Shown in pieces: positions 34,251 through 46,444 of a stretch of 64,000 bases of DNA. A program made the translations under genes and the position numbers. The notes below the pieces were generated by a model. It did not search any database, was not told the DNA's origin, and saw nothing but the letters and a program-made list of their open reading frames with translations. Source of the stretch: Amylostereum areolatum (lineage: Eukaryota > Basidiomycota > Agaricomycetes > Russulales > Stereaceae); NCBI GenBank assembly GCA_012932865.1, contig SAXG01000018.1:558001-622000 (forward strand), in the 5' to 3' direction. Position 1 is the first letter of the stretch. Each line of letters opens with the position of its first letter.

Positions 34251-35608
34251 GGCAATGAAGATTGAGATGTTCAGATAGTCCTTTGAGAATACGTCGAACA
34301 AAGTACAGTACGGTACTTGTGGTGTTTGTGTGGTGGTGGTGGTGGTGGTGGTGTTGGCATCAGTTTCGGACGTCCGAACGAGTCCGACGATCACGTGGAT
34401 GGTGGCTTGATGCCGCGACTCGGTTGCAGGCTTGCAGCCCCTAAGTCTAGTCTACTTTTCCCACTGATGCGCTTGTCGAGAGGTCGGGGGAGTTCGGTAT
34501 GTTCCGAACCAACAGCCTTGTCAGCGTCGTGCCGAGCAGCGCCGAGCACGCGAACTATTTGTAAATAATCTAAAATCCAAATCAGGAATTGATTGTCGCG
34601 CGCGATTCTTCCAAGTTCTCCCCCTCGCCTCCTCTTTCATCGTGCTTGTCCGCGGATTCTTCACCATACCGCGGAGTGATCGCCACGGAAGATAAGGACG
34701 ACTTCGGCGAAGATACAGTGGACTTCGCGTCGAAAAAACATGTGCAGACGAACTAGGTGAGCCTTGAATTAGGACGCCATTCTCAACTAGCCTAGTTGAG
34801 AATGCGCGATGAGCGGCTTCTACCTGCTATCTAGGCGTCCCTTCTGTCCCCGCATCATGGACATCATCGCATGCAAAACGAAATGTTGCATTCCTTAAGA
34901 TCTCACCCAATGTACATGTGTATCGATACTCCGTTTCTCGGGGTCAGGCATAATCCTGGCGACCTATTCACTGGTGGTGCGTACCAGATCGCGACGACCC
35001 TATTGCATTCGGTTTGTCGTCACTGCCAGTGTTTCTCTATCGACAGTGCATAACAGTGTTGCTCTGTTGACAGCGCATAATTGGCGGCTCAGTACGTCGT
35101 GAAAGAGTAGCCTGGATATTCTCTCATGCTGCTCCCCACAGTGCTCGGACGTCTGGCCGTCACTTACGGTGCAGCTCTCTACTATTTTCCCTTCAAGCTT
35201 CAAGCCTTTTCCCGCTCCGCTCTCAGTGCCTCTCGTCAAATGGCCGTGCGCCGTCTGTTTCTTGTGTACTACTCCTTAAAGTTCTTGCCGCTGTGTATAG
35301 TACGACCACCTTCACTTACTGCATGTCTCACATGTGGGATCTGGAACTCGTGAATTTTGGACGGTATCCGCACGGAAATACACGACAATCCAGAGAGCTT
35401 GCAGCTTGCGACGTCGACACCCGGGTCTGATACAGTACCGTCCTGCCTTGGTCCTGCCATGTTTTTTGTAGTAATTATCTTATTTAACTTATGCACATGA
35501 CATGCCGATAACCGGCAACGGGCGCCAATCAAGCTCCCCCGACCTCCCGACAACGGTTACCGTATCAAAAGCAGACGCCAGACACGAGGATCCTGAACTT
35601 GAGAAGGT
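34251..35608. other. Long intergenic region
   Basis: About 1.36 kb with no supported gene. It holds a GGT/ACC microsatellite at about 34328-34353 just upstream of the cyclase copy 2 start, and a 27-nt near-perfect palindrome at 34778-34804. Two similar strings GACAGTGCATAA and GACAGCGCATAA occur about 30 bp apart near 35042-35081. Confidence 0.4.
34778..34804. repeat. 27-nt palindrome (13-bp arms, 1-nt centre)
   Basis: CATTCTCAACTAG, a single C, then CTAGTTGAGAATG. The arms are exact reverse complements, enough to form a hairpin. Outer flanks add partial pairing (AGGACGCC on the left; GGCGTCCC about 30 nt to the right at about 34833). It is isolated in a gene-free region. Confidence 0.85.
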
Positions 35609-36289
35609 TTGACGCAAGTGTCTCGTCTGCCTCTGGGAGACTACCTAAGTCCTCCTATTTTACTACTACTTCTTATCCCGCCGTTCACGAGCATCTCGCC
35701 CTCACTGCAGCCCCAAACGGCGAACGACGACCTAATTGCTGAGTATACACTCCCACCAGCAAATCAGGCAACCATCGTCTCCACGTTCGACGACAGCCAC
35801 CGTCCTCGAATTGAACACGCTCCTATCTCAATGAATATTAATACCGCTACCGAACAAGCTTTGAAAAGGCGTATGGTGGATGAACCCGTCGAAGTAATTG
35901 ACACGCTTCGAACATTGCATCGTGATCGGATCCGCCACAGTTTCAACCGAGAGCTATTTCAGCACTCGCACGCTCTTTGTCAAGTCCTAGTCGATGTCTC
36001 TGCCACATTTGACTGGGATGTTTTCCTCGAGGATCCGTGGAAAGCTATCCTCATTCATGGTCTACCAGATTTGTACCAAGATATCATTCTAGAAAACGAT
36101 TTCTTCCAAGAACATCCTGTATGTTGATCTTTACTGTGTTCAACGTTTAACCCTGATTATACTATCCAGACTGTACCTTCCAGCGGATTGGCTACGTTGT
36201 TCGTGGTAATTGTAAGGAAAGAGGCGACAAAGCGAAGTGCAAACGTTCCGCCCATAACATGGTTATGGACAGATGGTTGGCAATTTTAA
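35609..36289 (+). CDS. Hypothetical small protein
   Basis: Two exons, with exon 1 ending at 36118 and exon 2 at 36170-36289, join in phase 0. The second exon reads TVPSSGLATLFVVIVRKEAT to a TAA at 36287-36289. The start is uncertain: from 35609 the N-terminus would be hydrophobic (PPILLLLLIPPFTSI); the downstream Met of MNINTATEQALKRRM may be the real start. The middle looks ordered (HRDRIRHSFNRELFQHSHAL, ATFDWDVFLEDPWKAILI). No family recognised. Its stop overlaps the stop of the convergent F-box gene by 4 bp. Confidence 0.5.
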
Positions 36290-38006
36290 TCCTTGTACTG
36301 GTAACGATACTTATACATCGTCATATGGCCATCCCAATCCAAGCCAGCACTGCTCCTTAATTCCTCAAGCGATGTCTCCGTTAGCCGACAATGGCGCAAA
36401 GAAAGGCGAGGTGCATTGTTCATCCCAAGGAATTTGACTAGCTCGCGGTGGAGAATTCCGTTGAGGTTTTGACCAAAATACTCGAAAGCGAGCTGTGGTC
36501 GGGCGTTTAGTAGTAGTTCGTCCAGGTCTTCATCTTCAATATCTTCTGTGAGATACATCCCTTCGAGGACGAGGATGGATAGGTGCGGAAAAAGCGTAGG
36601 TATGGTTTTTATCGAGGAGATGAGACTCAGTGCGGTGATGTATTCGCAGCGGATCGTGATCTGCTTGACGGGGAAATGCGAATATCCATCGACCCACACA
36701 CTTGGAGATTCGAGTGGGTGCTCCACGGTGAGGTGTTGGAGAGAATGACAGGCAGGGAGGATGGGAAGAACCCGCTCGACAAAGCTTGGCTCTTCACTGA
36801 AGGTTTGTCCCCATGGCTCGTCGGGGAAGTGGCATCGCAATTGCAACTTCTCGGGAAGCAGTAACGTTTCGGGATGCCTTTAGGGTGTGTGTCGTGGCTG
36901 ACACGAAGGGACTTGAAGGAGCTTTTTACACCTGAGGAGCGTGAAAGATGCTCGGCTAGCAAGACAGCGACGTCTTCACGTGCAGCGACCTGGCCACTCC
37001 ATCGATCTTCCGGATCGGCGTAGCGCAATTCATCTGGAATGTACAAACCGACGTGAAGGTTGGTGGAACTTGGCATCCGGAGCACGGAGAGGAAGGTCGT
37101 AATCGCGTCGGGAACATCGTGAACTTCGAATTCCTCCAGGCAAGGAAGGTTGACAGGTAGAATGCGTTCGAGTGAGACCGGGCTGTAACGCTCCATGCTT
37201 GTGGCGTATATGCAAAGGTTTTTAAGCTGTGAGTAGCATCGGACGGTCTTTATGATGTCAAGCGGACTGCTTTCGACCTGAGGAGAATCTGGGTAGTTCG
37301 ATATAGTAAGGTTGGTGACGGGGGCGGAGAGGAGGGTATTCCCAGTGAGAATGCGGCATGAAGAAAGGCGTAGAGCTTGGAGTTTTGGGGGAGTTTACCA
37401 CTGAAAATCGTGGAAGGTAGGATGAGATCGCCGGATATGTCTAGTTCCTTGAGAATGGGTGCCCGATATTTGTCAAGCATGGGCCACACATTATCGTATT
37501 GTCCTCGTATGCTAACTATTTTTAGGCGAAGCTTTCGTACGCGATGCATGGCGCTAAAGGCGACAGGGAGATGAGACGGAGCGGTTGCAAGAGTGGGCGT
37601 TGACCCCGGCCTTGCAAGACTTGCGGCGATAAAAGAGGTTTCTTGAAGATGGAGGTCGAAATCGAGAGGTAAATCTTTAGACTACGCGAGGTACACCCTG
37701 ATCACTTCAGGATTCCAGTTGAGAGATACCTCTGTCCAGAGTTTCGGGCAATCCGCGAGTACCATCCGCCAATCTCGGCACACGAGGGAAAGCGTCCAAG
37801 CCGTTGGGGGTACCTGGTGTCGATGTTTCGCTTGACATGCGAGTGTCAAACATTGCGCGAAGACTTCCGTAGGAAGACGGCATATTTTTTCTTCGGCGGG
37901 GGGAATACAGTAGATGGGCGGAGTGGGGCTCCCCTAAACCGCGATCGGGTCAGGCCATGACAGAACGCCAAATACTTCGACAAAAACACACGAACATCGA
38001 AAACAT
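36286..38006 (-). CDS. F-box protein with LRR-like C-terminus
   Basis: Probable start at 38006-38004 (MFSMF), joined by an intron GTGTGT...GTTTAG to GSPTPPIYCIPPAEEKI. Then comes a typical mushroom F-box, RLPTEVFAQCLTLACQ, followed by LSLVCRDWRMVLADCPKLWTE. The L-P-x-E-x-F start and the V-C-x-x-W-R and P-x-L-W features are the F-box signature, so it should bind Skp1 in an SCF ubiquitin ligase. Several further exons give leucine-rich, irregular repeats (RVRKLRLKIVSIRGQ, APILKELDISGDLILPS, ACHSLQHLTVEHPLES, HLSILVLEGMYLTED) that would choose the target. It ends at TAA (36288-36286). Exact intron borders between 36850 and 37700 were not all fixed. Confidence 0.75.
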
Positions 38007-38215
38007 AGTTTTCTGATTTTTCTCCAAAGGCTGTGAGTGTTTGAGGAAGCGAGGGGTGATCAATGAATATCTATTGCATAGGAATGTGGTGGTAGGAAAG
38101 AAGGGCGTCGGCGCTAAGGTCCCTCACTGCGCGTCATTTAGCCCCGACACGTCTTCAATTCGATTTCTTACCCACTTCGCTCTCGTCAACCTTTCCATCG
38201 ACGACGGGAGCGGCG

Positions 38216-41200
38216 ATGAAGGTGACAACCTTTGCCATCACAGGAGCATTGCTCTCACTTCTTCCCACTGCACTGGCTGTCAAGACCAATGACTTCAAAA
38301 CATGCTCTCAGTCGGGCTTCTGCCGACGTGGACGCGCCCTCGCCTCTCGCGCCAGAGAGAATGGCGATTCATGGCATTCTCCCTACTCCATTGACCCATC
38401 AACGGTCACCATATCTCCTAATGAAGCTTCCTTTACGGCCGGTATCAAGTCCTCTTTATATCCCAACGTCAAGTTCGGCCTAGACGTACGCGTGCAGGAC
38501 GATGGTGTGGTCCGCGTGCGGATGGACGAAATTGATAGTCTCAGGAAGCGTTACGACGAGGCCGCTCACTGGGCTCTGGTCGCGGAGCCCCCCATTAGCC
38601 AGGAGATACAGTGGAGTGTGGGCCAGACGGCCGTCAGCGCGAGTTACGGCGTGAAGAGGGACATCGAAGTGGTCATCGAGTTCGCCCCCTTGCATGTGGT
38701 TCTTCGTCGGGACGGGAAGGAGCAGGTAGTCGTCAACGGCCGAGGTCTCTTGCATATGGAACATTTCAGGACGAGGCATGACGGGGAGGTGGAGACGACA
38801 GAGGAAGGTTCAGACGCTCAGGCAGTGCTGAAGGCCAATACTGCTGCATGGTTCGAGGGCGATGAGGAGGACGGGTACTGGGAGGAGAAGTTCAATACTT
38901 GGACTGACTCGAAGCCCAAGGGTAAGTACCTTTGTTCATCTCTGACGTTCCACTCTTACTGACTGCATCACCCCCAGGGCCCGAATCTCTTTCCCTTGAC
39001 ATTGATTTCCCCCACCATGGCCATGTCTACGGTATCCCTCAACATGCCACCAGCCTCGACCTGCCCACAACAACCGGCGAGGACCCTTTCTTCACCGAGC
39101 CGTATCGCCTCCACAACGCCGATGTTTTCGAGTATCTGGCGTCCTCGACCATGTCCCTTTATGGTTCCATCCCCCTTATGCACGCTCATTCCGCCGATTC
39201 AACCGTTGGCGTATTCCACGTTGTTGGTTCCGAAACCTGGATCGACGTTGGGCACCCTTCGGACGACTCTTCTCAAACGCATTGGATTTCGGAGTCCGGC
39301 ATTCTCGACCTCTTCATCCTTCCAGGCCCAACACCAGCCGATGTCTTTGCCCAATATGCACGTCTCACTGGAACTGCTCAATTACCAGCGGACTGGTCGC
39401 TCGGCTATCACCAGTGTCGTTGGAATTATGTCAGTTCAGATGACGTTCGCGGTGTGCAGAAACGTTTCGATGAGGAGGATATCCCTGTCGATGTATTCTG
39501 GCTGGACATCGAATACTCAGAAGAGCACAAGTACTTCATTTGGGACCACAAGACCTTCCCCGACCCCGTTGAAATGACGAACGACGTTGCAGCTCTTGGT
39601 CGCAAGGTCAGCGTCATTCCTCATCCCTACCTGATGCCGACCTTACACTTTGCAGATGGTCGTTATCGTCGATCCCCACCTGAAGCGATCCCAGGACTAC
39701 CCGGTTTACCGGAGGGCGCAGGAGCTTGGTGTGCTAGTCAAGCAACAGAACGGGAAAGACGACTACGAAGGCTGGTGCTGGTCGGGCAGTAGTGCATGGA
39801 TGGACTTCTTCAACCCTGCAAGTTATGACTTCTGGCAGAAACTATTCAGGGTCAAACAGCAAGACTCGGAGTGGACGTGGACGGAGAGTACGGAGGACGT
39901 TTACATATGGAATGATATGAACGAGGTGGGTTCGTCAGTACAAGTCCAGAATATGTCCACTCATTCCACGGTTGGCAGCCTGCCATTTTCAACGGACCTG
40001 AAATTACCATGCCCAAAGATATGATACATCATGGCGGTTGGGAGCACCGTGACGTCCACAATATCAATGGCATGCTTCTCGTATGTGGTCCTCGATCTTT
40101 TTAATCTTCAATTCTTCTAACTGCCTACCATAGGTCAATGCTACCGCCAGAGGTCTTATTGAGCGAGGTGATATCCCCAAGCGACCCTTTGTCCTCACGC
40201 GCTCCTTCTATGCTGGCACTCAACGTTACGGTGCGATGTGGACCGGAGACAACCTTGGAACCTGGGATCACATGGCAGTCGGTGTCAAGATGGTCCTCGC
40301 CAACAACATCGCGGGCATGGTCTTCGCTGGCTGTAAGTCGATGCTTATCCTTCGTTCATAATCCGTCTCTAAGCATGCATATCCTCAGCCGATGTTGGTG
40401 GATTTTTCGGCAATCCTGAGCCGGAGATGCTCGTCAGGTGGTATCACGTTGGCGCCTTTTCTCCGTTTTTCCGAGCACACGCCCACATCGACACAAAGAG
40501 ACGCGAGCCTTACCTCCTCGACGAGCCTTACAAGAGTATGCTGCGGGATATCCTTCGACTCCGTTACTCGATGCTCCCCGTTTGGTACACTGCATTCCGC
40601 GAGAACAGTCAGACAGGTTTGCCTGTCGTCAGGTATGTTCTGACTATTGTCTCACAAGAACGGTGTTGATGTCGGTGGTCTTGTAGACCCCAATACGTTG
40701 TCTTCCCTCAAGATCCTGCTGGGTTCTCTATCGATGATCAGTTCTTCGTTGGAGGATCTGGTTTACTTGTTAAACCTGTTACGCGTTCCGGAGTCACGGA
40801 AGAGACAGTATACCTCGCTGAGGACCAGGCATGTAAACGGACTTGCATATCCATTACCACGAACTCATCTCCTTCAAGGTTTACTACGACTATTTCTCCA
40901 ACCATGCATACCGGGGCGCCGCCGAAGGAAGGACCGTCACCGTTCCCGCTGCTTTACATCAGGTCCCCCTCCTCATTCGGGGTGGTTCCGTCGTCCCCAC
41001 TCGCGAACGCCCTCGGCGATCATCCCCTCTCATGAAACGAGACCCTTTCACGCTCCGTGTAGCGCTTGGCAAGGACTCGTCTGCCCGTGGTGAGGTGTAT
41101 CTCGACGACGGTGTTACCTATGCCCATCAAGAAGGAAATCTTGTCTGGCGTGAGTTCACCGCCCAGAAGGTGGGCTCCGGGAAGAGCATCAAAATTAGCA

Positions 41201-41487
41201 GCAAGGATCTGGCCAAGGCAAAGCCTGAGGCGGCCGAGCTCGCAGTTTACGACCCCAAGAACGAATTCGCGAAGAGCATAGAAGATGTCAGGGTGGAGAA
41301 AGTTGTTGTGTTGGGTCTCGGCGCCAAACCCTCAAGCGTGGTTGTCCAAGATGGATCGGAGCTTGAGTGGAAGTACGATGCAGGCGTTTCAAGCGCGGAT
41401 GACAAGGAAGCCGTTGCCAGTGTTCTGACGATCAAGGACCCACGGGTTAGTATCGCTTACGACTGGACCATTATCATTACCGCCTAG
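38216..41487 (+). CDS. ROT2: Glucosidase II alpha subunit (GH31)
   Basis: ER alpha-1,3-glucosidase that trims glucose from N-glycans during glycoprotein quality control. Start at [16 protein letters not shown], a signal peptide ending near LPTALA. Exon 1 is 38216-38921, exon 2 is 38978-39606, and further exons follow from 39656. The family marks are in order: [12 protein letters not shown] at the mature N-terminus, [30 protein letters not shown], and the catalytic nucleophile motif YIWNDMNE (at about 39910). Then come [40 protein letters not shown], and the C-terminal beta domains. About 960 aa, the normal size. No HDEL is seen at the end (WTIIITA), consistent with retention through the beta subunit. 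It belongs to the glucosidase II branch rather than secreted acid maltases because of the N-terminal Cys motif and WLDIEY. Confidence 0.95.
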
Positions 41488-41770
41488 GACACTGCTTAGA
41501 TGTACGTCCGCGATATTTTATTAATGCATTGAAATTTCTGTTGCTCTTTACGTTTGTGCGCCTGGCGCCTCTAGGAACAATAGGCATCCGCCTGATAAGC
41601 CCCTTGTGTAAGTTTTACCGTCGATGGTTGCGATGCCGGCAAGCGGCTGAGAGGGACAATGGGCGAGTCGTTGTGGCCTCAGGCCCGTGGCATTCAACGA
41701 ACATATAAGAGTACCCTGGAAGAGCTGAATGCCTCATTCCCCGATCTTTCTCCGTTGTAGCCCCCGCTCC

Positions 41771-42627
41771 ATGGAAGCCGTGCCCAATGTCGTTGTCACT
41801 CCTGCCCTCCTTCCCAACGAGGACCTTCCGGACTCTATGAGGTCTGCCTTGGAGAAGGTGCGTCACCTTATGCGCTCACCTCTATCGTGCTTACCAATAC
41901 AACGCAGATCACGAAAAGATCCCTTTCTGGATCACCCATGAAACACACCTTCAATTACCGCGGGTCGGGGGGCGTTGTGCGCGAGTCCTCGACGGATGAG
42001 CTGCTGCCATTACTACTCTCTTGGATGCCGACCTCTACCGTCCATTCAAGCTCAACGTTCATTCCGACCCCTCCTCTCCCTGAACGGGATGATTCTACTA
42101 CGGACTTATTCCAGGACGTGCCGATTATACCCATAGTGCACATAACACCACCTTCTCCTACCCCGGATACGTTCGATTTCCCTTCTTTCGAGCTGGCCCT
42201 CGCTTGTCCTGGCAATGACCACTTCAATGAAGATGAAGCGTCTCCTCGTGCACATCATCGCTCGCATCAGTCTTCGGATGCCAATTTTACCTCCTGGCAG
42301 ATCGTCCGCCGTCCCACCCTCACCGTGGGCCGCAAACACTCCACCCGTCGTCACTGCATGATATTTACGGACGACGGTGTCGCACTTCCGACGGCTACCT
42401 CCCGTCCTACTGCTCGCTCTGGTCCCAATCCCAATCCCGTCCCGCCAAAGCTCCTTCGCACCTACGCGTCGAGCTATACGCTCAACCAGAGCACTGGGTT
42501 TGCTCCCCAGGGCTCGACTTCAGAAAAGGGTGGGCGGTGGCGGTCAGGCTCGGTCGGGATTCATGGATTCACCGAGTTGACGGTCAAAATTGGGATGGTG
42601 ACCAGAACGTTGTTCGGGATGAAGTAG
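41771..42627 (+). CDS. Hypothetical Ser/Pro-rich protein
   Basis: Two exons, 41771-41857 and 41908-42627 (268 aa), joined by a phase-0 intron GTGCGT...ACGCAG. Start MEAVPNVVVTPALLPNE; an earlier in-frame ATG at 41729 is possible. Composition is rich in Ser, Thr and Pro. More ordered islands are GSPMKHTFNYRGSGGVVRES and LLPLLLSWMPTSTVH near the N-terminus and SWQIVRRPTLTVGRKH in the middle. The C-terminus GFTELTVKIGMVTRTLFGMK is likely folded. No family recognised. Confidence 0.6.
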
Positions 42628-43568
42628 GCCGACATGGACATCATGATTTCTCCAGTGGACGCCATTCCCCTTGGCGCAAATGCTCACGCGCTCACGTTTC
42701 AATACATCCACGCTTACTTTGTATGTTTTGCATGCTACTGCTACCATCTTCTACGTTCTCTTGACTTCCCTCTCACTATCCCCCTTGTTACTAACGTCAC
42801 TTCTTCACTTGATTACTTATCATGCACTGTATGAGTTGTCACGGCTAGTCGTAGGACTTTAAATTCGCATCTGAGCCTTACAGTGTACATACTTAGATAA
42901 TCTTGTCCCATCAGTCCTGTTGTATACTTACTGCATCCACGCTATAATAGATCACCTCTAATTGAGCTGCTTGCGCGGATGGCTTGGTTGGCTAGACATG
43001 TGCGCTCTCCAGGCAGTCTGAGCAACTGAGGCCTGAGGCCTGAGGAGTCCAAGTCTTCGACGAAGGAATCGCAAAGTCGGAGTTTGCCGGCCTTCCTGAT
43101 TGGGCGGAAGAGCTCAGCTTCTCATTTCGGTCTTCCGACTCCCGAATGACCACGATGTCATTAATGTCTGCCTTGAAGTCCCTTTTGCTCAACACAGGAC
43201 ATCGCCCTCCTTCGTCCTCAGTGGTTCCTGCTTTGCGTTACCGGCCGTCACCGAGCGTGCTCCTCCTCCCTGCCTCTTACCGCCACCCAACAGCACTCTT
43301 CATGCCGTGTTTGCCTCCCAGCGTGGCCATATCCCGACTCAGGCCCAGATGCGACAGTGGTCTGAGTATCTTTTTCGCTAGTGGTTGCTGAGCGCAGAAT
43401 TCCTGGGTCTTTGTTCTCTCTGCACAGGATCTAGAGAAAAGTACAATGGTCCTGGACTCTCCGTTGCCACCTATCCAAAACAATAAATAATGGGCCACCT
43501 CGGGAAGTTTGCGCTTTGACCTACCCTATTGACGCCCTTCCACCCCTCTTCCACCACCCACATCCCCT
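42628..43568. other. Intergenic, possible 5' exon of next gene
   Basis: Mostly without gene signs. The stretch 43255-43380 (RAPPPCLLPPPNSTLHAVF, QAQMRQWSEYLFR) could be an upstream exon of the gene at 43569, but I found no convincing splice join. Confidence 0.3.
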
Positions 43569-45255
43569 TTGGCTTCAAACCATCACCCTACCCACTCCCC
43601 ACCACCGAACTCGCTTCCATCTGCGCAATCATGCCTGTGGTTCCAACCGATCAAACTGGTCGAGGCAGCCTGTCGCCACATCCTTACAGACGCGCTGCAT
43701 CTCTTCATCACACGCAACGTTTACCTCAAGAGGTGTGCGATGCCTTTTATTTCTGTTGGTCCTTCCAGGTCTGACTGGGCCCAGAGATTAGCATCCACGT
43801 CTTCCTCCCTTCCTTCAGCCGCGTCTTCTTCCTCTTTGGCCGTCGAGACCCTGGCTTTCTCGATACCTCATCCCCACCAGTATAGCGACGAACTCGACCC
43901 AAGCCCTTATGACATAGCGAGGGCGCAAGGCGCCGTGGGCGTTCTCAACCATAGTCAGAAGAGCCTGTTGGATCCGTTGGCCGAGATTTTGGTGCGCTCA
44001 GTGTTGATCGATTTTTGTACTATCTTTTCACATGGTCGCGGCTTCACGCAGAACTCGACCGGCGAAGTTGGGAAGTCCTTAACCAAGGCAAGGAACACTT
44101 GCTGCACGAAGGAAGACCTCGATAAACTGTCTTCCATGAGACGTAATAGACATCTATTCTCGAACCAACACCTTCTCAGTCAGCCGTGGTCAACGTTGCA
44201 ACATACTGTCATTCGGAGGTGTCCGAGGTGCTGGAGGGTGTATGTGCCGTCTTTTCCGACGACTACGGTGTCCGCTCTCTAACTGGGTTTCCAGATCGGG
44301 CCTGGGTGTGGCTATGAAGAAACACCTTGCGACCGCGCACGATAACGCGGAACTGAAGGCAGACATACTTCTTGTGAGAGATTTAGAAGACGTCCAAGAG
44401 CATGGTGATCTGGAGCGTTGTTTGATTCCTGATGGGTTGTCTCGTAGCGGATCTTCGACGCGTCGAAACCGTCAGTCCCAATCGGTCTCATCCTCAGGCC
44501 CCTCACGTATAGCACTGGACGCTTCTCTCGTTGGACCCCTAGTGCCAGTACCCCTACCCCGTTCACAAACGCCGTTGGGAGCACGCCTCCCTGCTATCAA
44601 CAACGTCCCACGGCGCCATCCGACTTCCAGGCCACACGTCCCAAGCCCTCTGCACGCAGCTCACTCGGCGTCCAACTCTGGCGTCGATCGAACTCAGAAG
44701 ATTTCTCGTGACCATCGCAAAGCCCAGCATCCATATATCTCTACGCACTCCAAGCTGATAGCTGCCGAGGATACTCTCAAAATCGCTTTGTTTGCAAATC
44801 CGTTCCCCTCCCGGAAGACAGAGACCCAGTTCGTGCCCGCGTCGACGTCGTCATATTCCTCTCTGGCGAACGCTCTGGGACCGGGTACCCTCCGACCGAA
44901 TCATACGCCCATTCGCCTTCCCCACTATCCATCTTTCCCACCAGCTGGCGCATTCTGCATGCGGGACATGAGCACGAAAAAGCCCATCCCCCACACCGAT
45001 CTCGAAAGAGTCAACCCGCTATCCCGTCCGGAGGGGGCGATCCTGTTGAATAGCTGCGGGTCACTTGATGGCGCGCTAGTGGCAACTCAAGCACTCTCTC
45101 AACCAGTCCTTCCACCATCAGAACTTTCTCCTGTGAAGGCCGGCTCCCCTAGCACGAACTCCCATGGACCAGATTCCGCCGACCCCCTCGACGACGACGA
45201 TTATCTCGAGGAGCTTTTCAATGATTACGGCTACAACGAGACACCGTCGCCTTGA
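43569..45255 (+). CDS. C2H2-finger-like protein with LANALGP motif (member C)
   Basis: The 5' end is uncertain (no ATG in the first open stretch). Exons read VEAACRHILTDALHLFI, a 36-nt intron, DWAQRLASTSSS to GVLNHSQKSLLDPLAEIL, and another intron. The next exon ends CPRCWRV and joins, by an intron of 55 nt (GTATGTGCC...TTCCAG), to SGLGVAMKKHLATAHD. This join creates C-x2-C-x12-H-x4-H, a standard C2H2 zinc finger split by an intron. The remaining 300 residues are Ser/Pro-rich with the block SSYSSLANALGPGTLR and an acidic end DDDDYLEELFNDYG. The last block is shared in part with the gene at 48774-49551. Likely a DNA-binding or regulatory protein; target unknown. Confidence 0.5.
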
Positions 45256-46444
45256 TTGAGCATACGATTTGCTTATGTTACACGGACACTTTGCGTTGGT
45301 CAGTATTACTGCTCCACCCCGGACTTTTCAAGATTAATTTGATACCTTTTCTCATCATACCCCCTCACGATACTTATACTCTAATCCACACGCTCCGCCC
45401 CGCCTTTTATCTACTGTACTTGTCTAGAATCTACACAACTTTCTCTCTCTTCAAAGTCCGAAACGACGTCCACTGGGTCCGGCGATGATCTCAAATACGG
45501 CCAGATGCATCATCCCCCGAAATCGAAGCCTCGGGCTACTTCTCCCAATGCCGCTGAACGTTGAACTCTCCATCCCACGAGCGCCACGACGCCACCGGGA
45601 CTGCCTCCGTAGAGGTTGACAGAGGGCGTTCGCCGCGGGTTTTTTCAAAGTGAGTGGCCGCGCTTTTGGGGAATCTATAAGTCGATGACTAGATGCTCCA
45701 GGATACTCCTTACCGACGGGGCCCACTGCAAGTAGTGGCAGGCGGCTAGATGAGTGCGCGGTCTTCTTTTTGGGCGCCGCGATGCCAAAGTCATCTCCCC
45801 AATCCTGCGGCCTTGTATACCCTCCCAAGCACTGTGGGTGGGTGGTAGTAGACTCGCAGTTCGCCAGCCTGAGCCCAACAACGCTCAAAGCGCCATCGCG
45901 GCTCCTCCGTTGCCACAACCGTCTTCGACAGAGTGGAGGTCCTCCTTGCGTTGCTTCTTGCGCGGCACAAGCAAGAGAAATCACTTCCATAACATCATGA
46001 ATGGGTGACATCCCGACGACTCGCGCCCCAGAGATGACCTGAAACGAGTTATACTCGCCTCATGTAGGTGTCTGATATTTCTCACCTTTGACTTCGTATC
46101 CTTCACGACCATGAATGTTGAGCTGATATGATCGTGGAACAATCAAATGGTGTACATGTGACGGCGAACCGCTGCCCACAAAGACAATCATGAAACCCAA
46201 GTGGTCAACGGCCAACGGTTTCCGCGTGTCGACTATTTTTTACAGGGTCGATGTTTGCTGAAACCACTAGGTTGCCGTGATCGGAGTCAGCAAATGTGCC
46301 GCTCAATGCTTGTTCTTCCGAGATGCTGTGGACGCATGCCCGAGACGGGCACATTAGCTGAAGCGCTAAATCACTGGCATTTATAAAAGTGGTCAGCGGG
46401 GAAGAGCTCCCATATTCTCCAACCCTCCGCTCTACACCTCTCCA
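45256..46444. other. Intergenic region
   Basis: About 1.2 kb. A 186-codon minus-strand open frame at 45451-46011 has no introns, no domain and Arg-rich shadow-like composition, so I do not call it. The last 100 bp before 46445 serve as promoter of the GH128 gene; CATTTATAAAAG at 46378-46389 is a good TATA candidate. Confidence 0.45.

Noticed and set aside
34250..34394. Upstream Met giving cyclase copy 2 a 48-residue leader with poly-Thr
   Set aside because: The extension is made by a microsatellite and does not resemble a targeting sequence; the family normally starts at the IDLSHPL strand.
45451..46011. 186-codon open frame on the minus strand
   Set aside because: Arg/Ser-rich, no domain, no splice pattern, and several overlapping open frames on the other strand of similar quality; most likely chance.
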